Positions 1-8,393 of a stretch of DNA of 64,000 nt are shown in pieces. The position numbers and the translations under genes were made by a program. The first letter of the stretch is position 1. The number at the start of each line of letters is the position of its first letter. Under the pieces are notes generated by a model. The model had not been told where the DNA came from and searched no databases. It saw only the letters and a program-made list of their open reading frames with translations. Source of the stretch: Hahella sp. KA22 (GTDB taxonomy: Bacteria; Pseudomonadota; Gammaproteobacteria; Pseudomonadales; Oleiphilaceae); NCBI RefSeq assembly GCF_004135205.1, contig NZ_CP035490.1:5881501-5945500 (forward strand), in the 5' to 3' direction.

Positions 1-1467
1 CCGCTTGGCCGCATGGTGAAAATCGCCAGTGACCTGTCTCGCGGCCAATATCGCAATCTCACGCCTATATCCATCGCCACCAGTGAAATCAAAACCCTGT
101 TTCAGGCTTTCATCAAAATGGGCTCGGATATTGAAGAACGGGAATACAAAATTACCTATCAAGCCACCCATGACGGACTCACCGGCCTGTTCAACCGCAA
201 CAAAGTCATCGCGGAAGTCGAAGACGCCCTCAGACGGCACAACGCCCCTTTCCTGATTATCAGCCTGAACATCAACGGCTTTAAAAACATCAACGACACC
301 TTTGGCCCCAAAGTCGGCGACGACTGCCTGCGCGCAGTAGGCCAAAGACTGGTCGAGTTCATCCCCAAAAATCCTATCTGCGCGCGCCTGGGCGCTGACG
401 AGTTTTTGTGTCTGGTGGATGTCTTTGGCAGCGAGAACGCCCGCGCCATCTGCGACAAGTTGCTGGCCCATCTGGCCCGTCCGTTTAAGGTGGATGACTT
501 ACGCCTGACCCTGTCATTCAGCATCGGGGTGGCCCAATACCCCGAGCATGCGGCGGCGGCTGAGGAGCTGCTGCGTCGCGCGAGCATCGCTCTGGATAAA
601 GCCCGCAGCGAACGTTGCGCCCTGCGCTTTTATGAATCTGGCGAAGACGAAGCCCACCTGCGCAGACTGCAACTGCTGCAAGACCTGAAGCTCGCCATTG
701 CCGAAGATGACGGCCAGCTATGCATGTATTACCAGCCCAAGATGCATCTTGCCTCCGGCCGGGTCGACAAATGCGAAGCGTTGATTCGCTGGAGCCACCC
801 CGAGCAAGGCTTTATTCCTCCGGATATCTTTGTGGAGCTGGCGGAGCAAGCCGGACTTATTGCTTCTCTCACCGACTGGGTGACGCGCACCGTCATCAAC
901 CAGGTCGCAGAATGGCGTGACCAGGGTATCGACCTGCAAGCGGCGATCAACCTGTCAGCCCAGGACCTGGAGCGTGATGAGTTACTGGACAACGTACTGA
1001 ACCAGTTGGAGACGTTGAAGCTGCCCACTCGCGCCGTTTCCTTTGAGCTGACCGAAAGAGACATGATGAGCGACGCTGACCACGCCATCGCGCTCATGCA
1101 ACGTTTCCGGCAGCGCGGATTCACTCTGTCCGTAGATGACTATGGCATTGGCTACTCTTCCCTCTCCAAACTGAAGCAAATGCCGGTGGCAGAGATCAAA
1201 ATTGATAAAAGCTTCGTAATCCCTCTGGAACAATCCGCCAGCGACAAGATTATCGTCCGCTCCACGATTGAGCTGGGTCACAGCTTTAATCTCAAAGTCA
1301 TTGCAGAAGGCGTTGAAACTCAACGCAGTATGGATCTGCTGGCGGAAATGGGATGCGACTATATTCAAGGTTACTTTCTATCCAAACCCATGCCTGCAAA
1401 GGAACTGGCTCCATGGCTACGACAACGCGCGCAGCAACTTCCCACTCAAGCTTTCGGCAAGGTCTAA
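1..1467 (+). CDS. GGDEF/EAL domain protein, 5' end outside window
   Basis: Cyclic-di-GMP signalling protein; the frame is open to base 1, so the N-terminus (probably a membrane sensor) is missing. The first ~45 residues look like the end of a HAMP linker. A GGDEF domain follows (about residues 55-205) with the degenerate signature LGADEF instead of GGDEF, so diguanylate cyclase activity is doubtful. The EAL domain (about 220-480) keeps KCEALIRW, the VDDYGIGYSSL loop, KIDKSF and AEGVETQ, so it is probably an active c-di-GMP phosphodiesterase, perhaps with GTP acting on the GGDEF part. The 3' end overlaps the next gene by 55 bases in another frame, suggesting co-transcription. Family assignment is firm; direction of activity is inferred. 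Confidence 0.92.
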   Translation, partial: PLGRMVKIASDLSRGQYRNLTPISIATSEIKTLFQAFIKMGSDIEEREYKITYQATHDGLTGLFNRNKVIAEVEDALRRHNAPFLIISLNINGFKNINDTFGPKVGDDCLRAVGQRLVEFIPKNPICARLGADEFLCLVDVFGSENARAICDKLLAHLARPFKVDDLRLTLSFSIGVAQYPEHAAAAEELLRRASIALDKARSERCALRFYESGEDEAHLRRLQLLQDLKLAIAEDDGQLCMYYQPKMHLASGRVDKCEALIRWSHPEQGFIPPDIFVELAEQAGLIASLTDWVTRTVINQVAEWRDQGIDLQAAINLSAQDLERDELLDNVLNQLETLKLPTRAVSFELTERDMMSDADHAIALMQRFRQRGFTLSVDDYGIGYSSLSKLKQMPVAEIKIDKSFVIPLEQSASDKIIVRSTIELGHSFNLKVIAEGVETQRSMDLLAEMGCDYIQGYFLSKPMPAKELAPWLRQRAQQLPTQAFGKV

Positions 1468-2348
1468 GTCGTATTTGCCATCGATGGTTTTTCTCTCCTG
1501 GCGCAATCATTCAGATCTGCACCTTAATTAGCACCGCAGTTGTAATGCTTCCCGCCGCCCACGCCGGAGAAGGCAAAATACTGGCGGCGCCAGGCGTCAC
1601 GCAGATCGAAGGCAGCGCAGGCGGCGGCCTGACGCCCTGGGCGGTGTTGGCGGGCTATGCCTCCCGGGACGACATCGCCGGCAGCGTCTTCAGCTCCCGC
1701 GTTGGCGTCGACGACTATCGCCTGGATGTATGGGGCGGCGCGCTGAACTTCTATGACCGGGTCGAGGTCAGCGTCGCGCATCAGAAGTTTGACCTGAAAA
1801 AGGCTGGCGCGGAGATTCGCCAGGACATCTATGGCGCCAAAGTGCGCCTTTATGGCGATCTGATATATAGCGAATGGCCTCAGGTCAGCGCAGGCGTTCA
1901 GTATAAACGCCTGCAGGACACGGCGATCGCCAAGGCGGTCGGCGCCGCGGATGAGGAACATGGAACGGACTTTTATCTAACCGCCAGCAAGCTACACCTT
2001 GGCGCTGTCGGAGGATACAACCTGCTGTGGAGCCTCGGCGTGAGGGCCACCAAAGCCAATCAACTGGGCCTGCTCGGGTTTGGCGGCGACGAGCGCGACA
2101 GCTACAGCGCCCAAGTGGAAGCCGCCCTAGCCGTCATGCTTAACGCCCATGTCGCAGTCGGGGCGGAGTACCGCCAAAAGCCCGATAACCTGGGATTCGC
2201 TGAAGAGGAAGACTGGAGCGATGTTTTTATCGCGTATTTTCCCAACAAGCACATGAACATCACTCTGGCCTGGTTGGATTTGGGCGACATCGCCGGCCAG
2301 GATAACCAGCGAGGCGCTTATTTGTCCCTGACCGGTTATCTATGGTGA
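1413..2348 (+). CDS. DUF3034-family outer-membrane-like protein
   Basis: Exported protein of unknown function. The ATG at 1413 is preferred because AAGGA lies 10 bases upstream; an earlier in-frame start at 1353 lacks this. Residues 1-50 form a long N-terminal region ending in a hydrophobic stretch and an AHA-G signal-peptidase site. The mature part is rich in alternating polar/aromatic strands (VGGYNLLWSLGVRATKAN, VAVGAEYRQKPDNLG) and ends in an aromatic residue, as beta-barrel proteins do; the pattern fits the DUF3034 family. It starts inside the EAL gene and its stop overlaps the first possible start of the following haemoglobin gene, so the three genes are probably translated from one message. 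Confidence 0.75.
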   Translation: MATTTRAATSHSSFRQGLSRICHRWFFSPGAIIQICTLISTAVVMLPAAHAGEGKILAAPGVTQIEGSAGGGLTPWAVLAGYASRDDIAGSVFSSRVGVDDYRLDVWGGALNFYDRVEVSVAHQKFDLKKAGAEIRQDIYGAKVRLYGDLIYSEWPQVSAGVQYKRLQDTAIAKAVGAADEEHGTDFYLTASKLHLGAVGGYNLLWSLGVRATKANQLGLLGFGGDERDSYSAQVEAALAVMLNAHVAVGAEYRQKPDNLGFAEEEDWSDVFIAYFPNKHMNITLAWLDLGDIAGQDNQRGAYLSLTGYLW

Positions 2349-2383
2349 GCCTTTCATTGACTCTCAGTGTGCGGAGAACGCAG

Positions 2384-2854
2384 ATGACGCAAGCCGATTC
2401 TCAAACAAATTCATTACTCCGCGATGCGGCAAAGACTATCGCCATCGCACTCACCGCGGTGACGTTATACCTGGCTGGCTGCGCAAGCGTCAGTCAGGAT
2501 GCCTCTTTATATCGCGCACTGGGCGGCGAGCAAGGAATCGCCCGTCTGGTTGACCGCTTCGTGGAGGAAATCAGCTACTCAAAAGATATCGCGCCCTTCT
2601 TCGCTGACACAGACCCCGACCGCTTCAAAGAGAAACTGTCTGAGCAACTTTGCAATATCAGCGGAGGTCCCTGCGCATATACCGGCGACAGCATGCGCGA
2701 CAGCCACGCCGGCTTGTCGATTTCCGAAGCGGACTTCAACAAAACCGTAGACTTGCTGATCAACGCAATGAACAAGGAAGGCGTGCCTTATCCCACGCAA
2801 AATCGATTGCTGAAGCGTCTAGCGCCAATGAGGAAGGACATTATTTATCTGTGA
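2384..2854 (+). CDS. Lipoprotein with group 1 truncated haemoglobin domain
   Basis: Haem-binding globin predicted to be anchored to a membrane as a lipoprotein. Start at 2384 chosen because GGAG precedes it by about 8 bases; an ATG at 2342 overlaps the upstream stop. A hydrophobic segment ends in the lipobox LAGC about 30 residues in. The rest is a truncated globin: LYRALGGEQGIARLVDRF at the start of the fold, SMRDSHAGL containing the likely proximal histidine, and a C-terminal helix. Most truncated globins are cytoplasmic, so export is unusual. Known roles of the family are oxygen or NO chemistry; the exact job here is unknown. It follows the c-di-GMP and DUF3034 genes in an apparent operon. 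Confidence 0.85.
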   Translation: MTQADSQTNSLLRDAAKTIAIALTAVTLYLAGCASVSQDASLYRALGGEQGIARLVDRFVEEISYSKDIAPFFADTDPDRFKEKLSEQLCNISGGPCAYTGDSMRDSHAGLSISEADFNKTVDLLINAMNKEGVPYPTQNRLLKRLAPMRKDIIYL

Positions 2855-2885
2855 CGAACGCGTCTGCAAAATTGCTGTAACCGGC

Positions 2886-2903
2886 GCGCAATTGCGCTAA
2901 AAT
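2886..2903 (+). promoter_or_regulatory. Probable slyD promoter with 12-bp palindrome
   Basis: A perfect palindrome GCGCAATTGCGC (2886-2897) sits directly before a TAAAAT -10-like hexamer (2898-2903), about 30 bases upstream of slyD. The -35 is not clear. The palindrome could be an operator, but no regulator is known from the sequence. Confidence 0.35.
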
Positions 2904-2930
2904 CCGGCCAGTTTTTTACGGAGACCTATT

Positions 2931-3413
2931 ATGGCGATTAGCAAAAATAAAGTGGTCCAGTTCCACTACGTTCTGAAAGACCAAGAAGGCAAAGAGCTGG
3001 AAAACACCTACGAAGACGAAGTCATTACCTACCTGCACGGCTATGACAACGTACTGCAAGGCTTAGAAGAAGCGCTGGAAGGCAAAGACGCCGGCGACAA
3101 GTTCGAAATCACCCTGCCCCCGGAAAAAGCCTTCGGTCTGCGTCAGGAAGACAGCATCAAGCGTATTTCCAAAAAGTATTTAAAGCATGCGGGCCGTTAT
3201 CAGGTCGGCGACGCTATTCCGGTTAAATCCGAACAAGGCGTGCAAGTGGTCACGGTTACGAAAATCGGCCACTCCATGGTCGACGTCGACATCAACCACC
3301 CTTACGCAGGTCAAACGCTGACTTTCGCCCTGGAAGTCGTCAGTCTGCGTGATGCGGAGAAAGAAGAAATTGATCACGGCCACGTACATGGCCCCGGCGG
3401 ACACCACCACTAA
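2931..3413 (+). CDS. slyD: FKBP-type peptidyl-prolyl isomerase SlyD
   Basis: Cytoplasmic prolyl isomerase, chaperone and nickel-binding protein. The 160-residue protein shows the SlyD layout: an FKBP half (VQFHYVLKDQEGKELENTY), an inserted-flap chaperone domain (residues ~70-125) and the second FKBP strand (GQTLTFALEVVSLRDA). It ends in a short histidine-rich tail (DHGHVHGPGGHHH), shorter than the E. coli tail but suited to nickel binding and delivery to hydrogenase or urease maturation. GGAGAC precedes the ATG. It is the last gene before a convergent gene on the other strand. Confidence 0.95.
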   Translation: MAISKNKVVQFHYVLKDQEGKELENTYEDEVITYLHGYDNVLQGLEEALEGKDAGDKFEITLPPEKAFGLRQEDSIKRISKKYLKHAGRYQVGDAIPVKSEQGVQVVTVTKIGHSMVDVDINHPYAGQTLTFALEVVSLRDAEKEEIDHGHVHGPGGHHH

Positions 3414-3490
3414 GCCGCCCCTTCCGACGCTCCCGGCTCAACGCACGCACAAGAGCAACTTAACGGGGGCGCCGGATAATCGTCGCTGTA

Positions 3491-4444
3491 TCAGCCGACG
3501 CTAAACGCCATCACCAGCCAAACAACCGTCAGCGGCGCCAACAACAGCAATGGAGCCACTTTCGACGCATATCGCAACTGTTCATCAAATGACTGCCGCA
3601 CGACTTCAATAATTCCCGGATCCCACAAACGCGCCGGCTTGCCTTTGCTCTCATCTGGATGCGCAGTGATGCGGGTCTCGCTCAGTACGCCACTTTCCAG
3701 AAACGCCCTAGAAAGATTTTTCCCCTTACCCACAGACGCCGCCACGATATGGTATCTCTGACGCAACCAGTCCACAGGCTCAGATTTCGCGCATACGCCA
3801 AGCGTGCGCGGCAGATCCATCCCCGCTTGGACGCATAACCCTAAATTCAGCAGATACTGATACACGCTACGCGCCACGACCAATGACCGAATCTGCGGGA
3901 AACGGGAGGCCGCGTTCCAGAAACGCGAATCCGGCTCCACCCAATTACGCAGGAAAACCGGCGCCAGCCGTACGCCGACAACCAGCCCCGCCACCGCCGC
4001 CGAGGCGCAAACGCTCATGGAGGTCAGCGTTGTCTGTGCGCCAAAGGCGAAAAAATACAGCAGGTAGGCCAATGTAAAGCAACACAACAACCAGGAACCC
4101 GCCAACCAGGCGGATAACTGGCGAGATGAGCGACCGATCAACACATAATAATCACACAGGCGAGCGAAGACTTCCGCGATACGCAGGGTAGCGAGGCCAA
4201 ACTGAATAAAGCGCACTTCCCAGGGCAGGAACACGCCGCTCTCACGGATAAGCTCCAGCAAAGGCTTATCCGCCTCTTGTCTGACGCTTTCCGCCAACTG
4301 ATTCAATTTAGCCATGTAGCAGCGAGGCGAAATATCTGCGGCGGAGTCGAACACTCCGGGAAATTTCTCGCCGTTGAGAAACGCCTGTCCCAGGTTTGCA
4401 AACAGCACAGCCCGATTGGCGGGTAATAATTCTGAATATGACAT
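3491..4444 (-). CDS. Orphan type II secretion F-like membrane protein
   Basis: Inner-membrane protein resembling GspF/PilC. It has two copies of the T2SSF helical domain: the first (about residues 10-110, ANLGQAFLNGE..., then LPWEVRFIQFGLATLRIAEVF) and the second (about 195-290, NLGLCVQAGMDLPRTL). Transmembrane helices sit in the middle (~120-175) and at the C-terminus (~295-315). Start taken at the ATG at 4444: the longer frame begins with TTG inside a terminator hairpin (4503-4532) and would be cut off from transcription. No other secretion or pilus gene is nearby, so this is an isolated member; its partner system is unknown. Confidence 0.7.
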   Translation of the reverse strand: MSYSELLPANRAVLFANLGQAFLNGEKFPGVFDSAADISPRCYMAKLNQLAESVRQEADKPLLELIRESGVFLPWEVRFIQFGLATLRIAEVFARLCDYYVLIGRSSRQLSAWLAGSWLLCCFTLAYLLYFFAFGAQTTLTSMSVCASAAVAGLVVGVRLAPVFLRNWVEPDSRFWNAASRFPQIRSLVVARSVYQYLLNLGLCVQAGMDLPRTLGVCAKSEPVDWLRQRYHIVAASVGKGKNLSRAFLESGVLSETRITAHPDESKGKPARLWDPGIIEVVRQSFDEQLRYASKVAPLLLLAPLTVVWLVMAFSVG

Positions 4445-4502
4445 TGAATGAGTATAGAAAAGGATTCTGCATGGAAATGCAGTTGAGTATAGAGTCGAGA
4501 AA

Positions 4503-4532
4503 GAAAAAAGGCACTGTAAAGCGCCTTTTTTC
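4503..4532 (-). terminator. Rho-independent terminator of maoP
   Basis: A 10-bp perfect stem (4503-4512 with 4523-4532) with a 10-base loop and an A/T tract on each side. It lies just after the stop of the minus-strand maoP gene and before the likely start of the next minus-strand gene. Confidence 0.8.
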
Positions 4533-4543
4533 AAGAGTGAGCG

Positions 4544-4885
4544 TCAATCGGTTTCGACGTCGGTAAAGTCGCCGCCCTCAGACATGGCGAAGGCCATGCC
4601 GGTGGTGTAGGACACGCGTTTGGTGCTGATATGCTTGAGATACTTGATCCACACCTTTTCAATGTCCGTCCCAGGCGCTCTTTCACCTCTCAACACTGTC
4701 AGAAGTTGTTCTTCCGCCGGTGTCGCAGGTTTGCGATTGCCGTTTGTGAGCTCTTGCAATGCATACCCGGAACGCTCCAGCAAATCCGCTTCTTTCTTGG
4801 AAAAGAAACCAGACCGGCTGAATCCTCTGGGAAAGTGCTTCGTATCGTAAAACACTTTACTGCTTGCAAAATCTTTTTGGTTCAT
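4544..4885 (-). CDS. maoP: MaoP-like DUF413 protein
   Basis: Small basic-acidic protein of the DUF413 family, whose E. coli member MaoP (YifE) is needed for Ori macrodomain organisation. The 113 residues show the family pattern: FYDTKHFPRGFSRSGFFS near the start, EADLLERSGYALQEL in the middle and VWIKYLKHISTKR near the end. GGAAGGGG precedes the ATG. It has its own terminator and a 350-base upstream region, so it is probably a single-gene unit. No maoS-like site was identified. The family call is strong; chromosome-organising function is by homology. Confidence 0.85.
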   Translation of the reverse strand: MNQKDFASSKVFYDTKHFPRGFSRSGFFSKKEADLLERSGYALQELTNGNRKPATPAEEQLLTVLRGERAPGTDIEKVWIKYLKHISTKRVSYTTGMAFAMSEGGDFTDVETD

Positions 4886-5237
4886 AAATCAACCCCTTCC
4901 GCAAGAAGCATAAAACCAAAACCCGGATACTAAGCTAAACCGCTTGTTTCCCGGCGATTACTGTAAGGATAGTCCATATTGTTGGGCGCGATTATCTGCA
5001 AACAATGCGCTGAGTACAACCAAAAATTGTGCTTATAGGAAAAAAGTCTTGATTTTTTATTTTCTTTCTGTAGTCAGATGCCGAAAAGCGCCTAAATAAC
5101 TGGGCTGCGAGGAAATTTCGGAATTGGTTAAAATTCAGAAATAATCAGAATTAAATCGCCGTTAGAGCCAAATGCGCTAACTTTGAAACGAATGGATATA
5201 TGAACGGATAGATATGAGTTATGAAATGCGTGCGCCT
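4886..5237. other. Intergenic region upstream of maoP
   Basis: 352 bases without a convincing gene. AT-rich stretches (around 5040-5070 and 5125-5155) could hold the minus-strand maoP promoter, but no clear -35/-10 pair or repeat was found. The only open frame on the plus strand (5214-5684) is the shadow of sufR. Confidence 0.5.
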
Positions 5238-5717
5238 CTAAGAAGCCAGCTCGCTCAACATAACGAGATCAACGTCATCGTCCGTACGCACTTTGCTGAT
5301 GACATCAGCCTTGCTCAGGCGACGGGACATATCGCGCAGTGTGAGACGCTCAAAAATCTCATTGACCGTCTGGTTGATCACCGACCAGTTGCTGTGCACC
5401 GTACAGGCATGCATGACGTCGCAGACGCGCTCTTCAGCGCAACAGTCAGTCAGCGCCACACCGCCTTCCACGGCTCGGAGAATGCGCGCAATGCTGATAT
5501 TATAAGCCGCGTCGGAAAGACAGTAGCCGCCTTTAACGCCGCGCTCGGAATGAACGACTCCGCCATCCACCAGCAGCTTCATGATTTTGCGCACGGTGGG
5601 AATGGGCAACTTGGTCTGATCGGCGACCTGATCCAGTTTGACGAGCGCTTTACCGGGCTCTTCCAGGGAGGAGGCGATCAATAGCCCATAATCGGCAAGT
5701 CTAGCTAAGCGCAACAT
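5238..5717 (-). CDS. sufR: Rrf2-family SUF operon regulator
   Basis: Iron-sulfur sensing transcription factor of the Rrf2/IscR family, of the type found next to SUF operons. An N-terminal winged helix (MLRLARLADYGLLI, then LPIPTVRKIMKLLVDGGVVHSERGVKGGYCLS) is followed by a cysteine cluster DCCAEERVCDVMHAC (about residues 91-105) suited to bind an Fe-S cluster. It is divergent from sufB across 299 bases, the usual arrangement for autoregulation and control of the operon. Inferred: cluster loading reports Fe-S sufficiency and lowers suf expression. Confidence 0.88.
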   Translation of the reverse strand: MLRLARLADYGLLIASSLEEPGKALVKLDQVADQTKLPIPTVRKIMKLLVDGGVVHSERGVKGGYCLSDAAYNISIARILRAVEGGVALTDCCAEERVCDVMHACTVHSNWSVINQTVNEIFERLTLRDMSRRLSKADVISKVRTDDDVDLVMLSELAS

Positions 5718-5912
5718 AATTGAAGTCCTGTATCAGCTTCATAAACGCATGGCTCAGGATTCGCCAAACGAACCCGCCGCGCAAGGAATACACGCCTTTT
5801 CGATTCTAACCGCATTCCCGATTGATTACCAATTTAGTATTGATTTGAAATGGGCTTTTCAGTACCCTAGCAATCAAGTCAAGAATAAGAAAACTCTGAT
5901 TTGTCAGCGCCC

Positions 5913-5989
5913 TTAGCCACGGTGAAAAGGCTAAAAAATCTCAGGCACGGATGACTCGGAGCTTTCTTTTATATGCGCGCTGTTAAAAT
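5913..5989 (+). promoter_or_regulatory. suf operon promoter and possible operator
   Basis: An extended -10 element (TGTTAAAAT, 5981-5989) lies 28 bases before the sufB ATG. Upstream, an inverted repeat TTAGCC...GGCTAA (5913-5918 and 5929-5934) with a 10-base spacer is a candidate site for the divergent Rrf2 regulator. The rest of the 5718-6016 interval is AT-rich and shows no other clear element. Confidence 0.4.
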
Positions 5990-6016
5990 ACTCTTTTCGA
6001 TCATCGAGGCCCTCTC

Positions 6017-7465
6017 ATGAGCACGCCAGAAAACTCAGTTGACCAATATATCAAACGGGAATACCAGGCCGGCTTTATCACCGACATTGAAAGCGAAGCC
6101 CTGGAGCCGGGATTAAACGAAGACGTTATCCGCTTTATCTCCGCTAAAAAGAACGAACCCGAGTTCATGCTCAACTGGCGTCTCAAGGCCTACCGCGAAT
6201 GGCTGAACATGGTTGAGCCGCAATGGGCTCACGTGCACTACCCCAAAATTGATTTCAACGACATCATCTATTACTCCGCGCCCAAGTCACAAAAAGACGG
6301 CCCCAAAAGCCTGGATGAAGTCGACCCCGAATTGCTGAAAACCTACGAAAAGCTGGGCATCCCCCTACACGAACGCGCCGCCCTCGCTGGCGTTGCGGTA
6401 GATGCAGTGTTCGACAGCGTTTCCGTCGCCACAACCTTCAAAGAAAAGCTGTCTGAAGCCGGCGTCATTTTCTGCTCTATATCTGAAGCAGTCAGAAATC
6501 ACCCAGAACTGGTGGAGAAGTATCTCGGCAGCGTGGTTCCCGTCCGCGACAACTACTTCGCCGCCCTTAACTCAGCCGTATTCAGTGACGGCTCATTTGT
6601 CTACATTCCCAAGGGCGTACGCTGCCCGATGGAGCTGTCCACCTACTTCCGTATTAACGCGGCGAAAACCGGTCAGTTCGAACGTACGCTGATCATCGCC
6701 GACGAAGGCAGCTACGTCAGCTATCTGGAAGGCTGCACCGCTCCCATGCGCGATGAAAATCAGTTGCACGCCGCCGTGGTTGAACTGGTGGCGCTGGAAG
6801 GCGCGGAAATCAAATACTCGACGGTGCAAAACTGGTATCCCGGCGACGAAGAAGGCAAAGGCGGCATCTACAATTTCGTCACCAAGCGCGGCCTGTGCGC
6901 CGGCGCGCATTCCAAGATTTCCTGGACTCAGGTGGAAACCGGTTCGGCCATCACCTGGAAATACCCCAGCGTCGTGCTGAAAGGCGATCACAGCGTCGGC
7001 GAATTCTACTCCGTCGCTTTGACCAACAACCTGCAGCAGGCGGATACCGGCACCAAGATGATTCACATGGGCAAACACACCCGCAGCACCATCATCTCCA
7101 AAGGTATTTCCGCCGGCCGCAGCGACAGCAGCTATCGTGGACTCGTTAGAATCGGCCCCAACGCCGACAACGCGCGCAACTATACTCAGTGCGACTCGCT
7201 GCTCATTGGCGCCAAATGCGGCGCGCATACCTTCCCTTACATCGAAAGCAAGAACAACAGCGCAGTGGTTGAACATGAAGCCACCACCTCAAAAGTGAGC
7301 GATGAGCAGTTGTTCCTGTGTCGTCAGCGTGGCATTGACGCAGAACGCGCCGTGTCCATGATCGTCAACGGCTTTTGTAAGGAAGTATTTAAAGAGCTGC
7401 CCATGGAGTTTGCGGTGGAAGCGGGCAAGTTGCTGGAAGTCAGTCTGGAAGGCTCCGTCGGCTAA
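6017..7465 (+). CDS. sufB: Fe-S cluster assembly scaffold SufB
   Basis: Core scaffold of the SufBCD complex, on which iron-sulfur clusters are built in the cytoplasm. At 482 residues it has the normal length, with the long beta-helix core and conserved blocks [30 protein letters not shown] and [16 protein letters not shown]; the latter cysteine corresponds to the one that accepts sulfur from SufS-SufE in the E. coli protein. CGAGG sits 8 bases before the ATG. First gene of sufBCDSATE, directly behind the regulated promoter. Confidence 0.97.
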   Translation: MSTPENSVDQYIKREYQAGFITDIESEALEPGLNEDVIRFISAKKNEPEFMLNWRLKAYREWLNMVEPQWAHVHYPKIDFNDIIYYSAPKSQKDGPKSLDEVDPELLKTYEKLGIPLHERAALAGVAVDAVFDSVSVATTFKEKLSEAGVIFCSISEAVRNHPELVEKYLGSVVPVRDNYFAALNSAVFSDGSFVYIPKGVRCPMELSTYFRINAAKTGQFERTLIIADEGSYVSYLEGCTAPMRDENQLHAAVVELVALEGAEIKYSTVQNWYPGDEEGKGGIYNFVTKRGLCAGAHSKISWTQVETGSAITWKYPSVVLKGDHSVGEFYSVALTNNLQQADTGTKMIHMGKHTRSTIISKGISAGRSDSSYRGLVRIGPNADNARNYTQCDSLLIGAKCGAHTFPYIESKNNSAVVEHEATTSKVSDEQLFLCRQRGIDAERAVSMIVNGFCKEVFKELPMEFAVEAGKLLEVSLEGSVG

Positions 7466-7623
7466 TAAGCGGCGAAAGCATAAACGCCTGCGGCGGGCTG
7501 CGATGCGCAATCAAGCAGCCGCCAAAAGCAGGCAGCGAATATTTGATGAGTTAAATTCCGCGGCCTAATAGACCAATTAAAGTGGCGGTCGCAGAGTTGT
7601 CTTTCTGATACATGGGATCAAAC

Positions 7624-8382
7624 ATGCTAAGTATTAAAGACCTTTACGCTCGGATAGAAGAAAAAGAGATTCTGAAAGGACTGACGCTGGACGTGAAACC
7701 CGGCGAAGTCCACGCCATCATGGGCCCCAACGGCTCCGGCAAAAGCACCCTGACCCACGTATTGTCCGGGCGCGAAGGTTATGACGTCACTTCCGGCGAA
7801 ATCAATTATTTCGGCCAGAATCTGTTGGACATGGAGCCGGAAGAACGCGCCCGCGAAGGCATTTTCCTGGCGTTCCAGTATCCAGTAGAAATCCCTGGCG
7901 TCAGCAATATTCAATTCCTGCGCACAGCGATGAACAGCATTCGCAAGCATCGCGGCGAAGAAGAGCTGGACGCGGCGACCTTCCTGAAACTGGCCCGCCA
8001 GAAAATCGGCATGGTCAACCTGGACCCTGAGTTTCTGAAGCGCGGCGTCAACGAAGGCTTTTCCGGCGGCGAGAAAAAGCGTAACGAAATTCTGCAGATG
8101 TTGATGCTGGAGCCCAAGCTGGCGCTGCTGGATGAAACCGACTCCGGCCTGGACATCGACGCATTACAGGTTGTCGCCAACGGCGTCAACGCACTGCGCA
8201 GCCCTGATCGCGCCGTGGTTCTGGTGACCCACTATCAGCGTCTGCTGAACTACATCGTACCGGATTACGTACACGTTCTGGCCAATGGCCGCATCGTCAA
8301 ATCCGGCGGTCGTGAACTTGCTCTGGAACTGGAAGAGAAAGGGTACGGCTGGTTGAATCTGGACGACGACAAAGTAGCGTAG
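7624..8382 (+). CDS. sufC: Fe-S assembly ATPase SufC
   Basis: ABC-type ATPase that drives conformational change in SufBCD during cluster assembly. Walker A is GPNGSGKST, the signature is FSGGEKKRNE (variant typical of SufC) and Walker B runs into LALLDETDSGLD. Start set at 7624 (MLSIKDLYA), the usual SufC N-terminus, four codons after an earlier ATG. A gap of about 158 bases separates it from sufB, longer than elsewhere in the operon, and no terminator was seen there. Confidence 0.97.
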   Translation: MLSIKDLYARIEEKEILKGLTLDVKPGEVHAIMGPNGSGKSTLTHVLSGREGYDVTSGEINYFGQNLLDMEPEERAREGIFLAFQYPVEIPGVSNIQFLRTAMNSIRKHRGEEELDAATFLKLARQKIGMVNLDPEFLKRGVNEGFSGGEKKRNEILQMLMLEPKLALLDETDSGLDIDALQVVANGVNALRSPDRAVVLVTHYQRLLNYIVPDYVHVLANGRIVKSGGRELALELEEKGYGWLNLDDDKVA

Positions 8383-8393
8383 GCGAGGTATTC

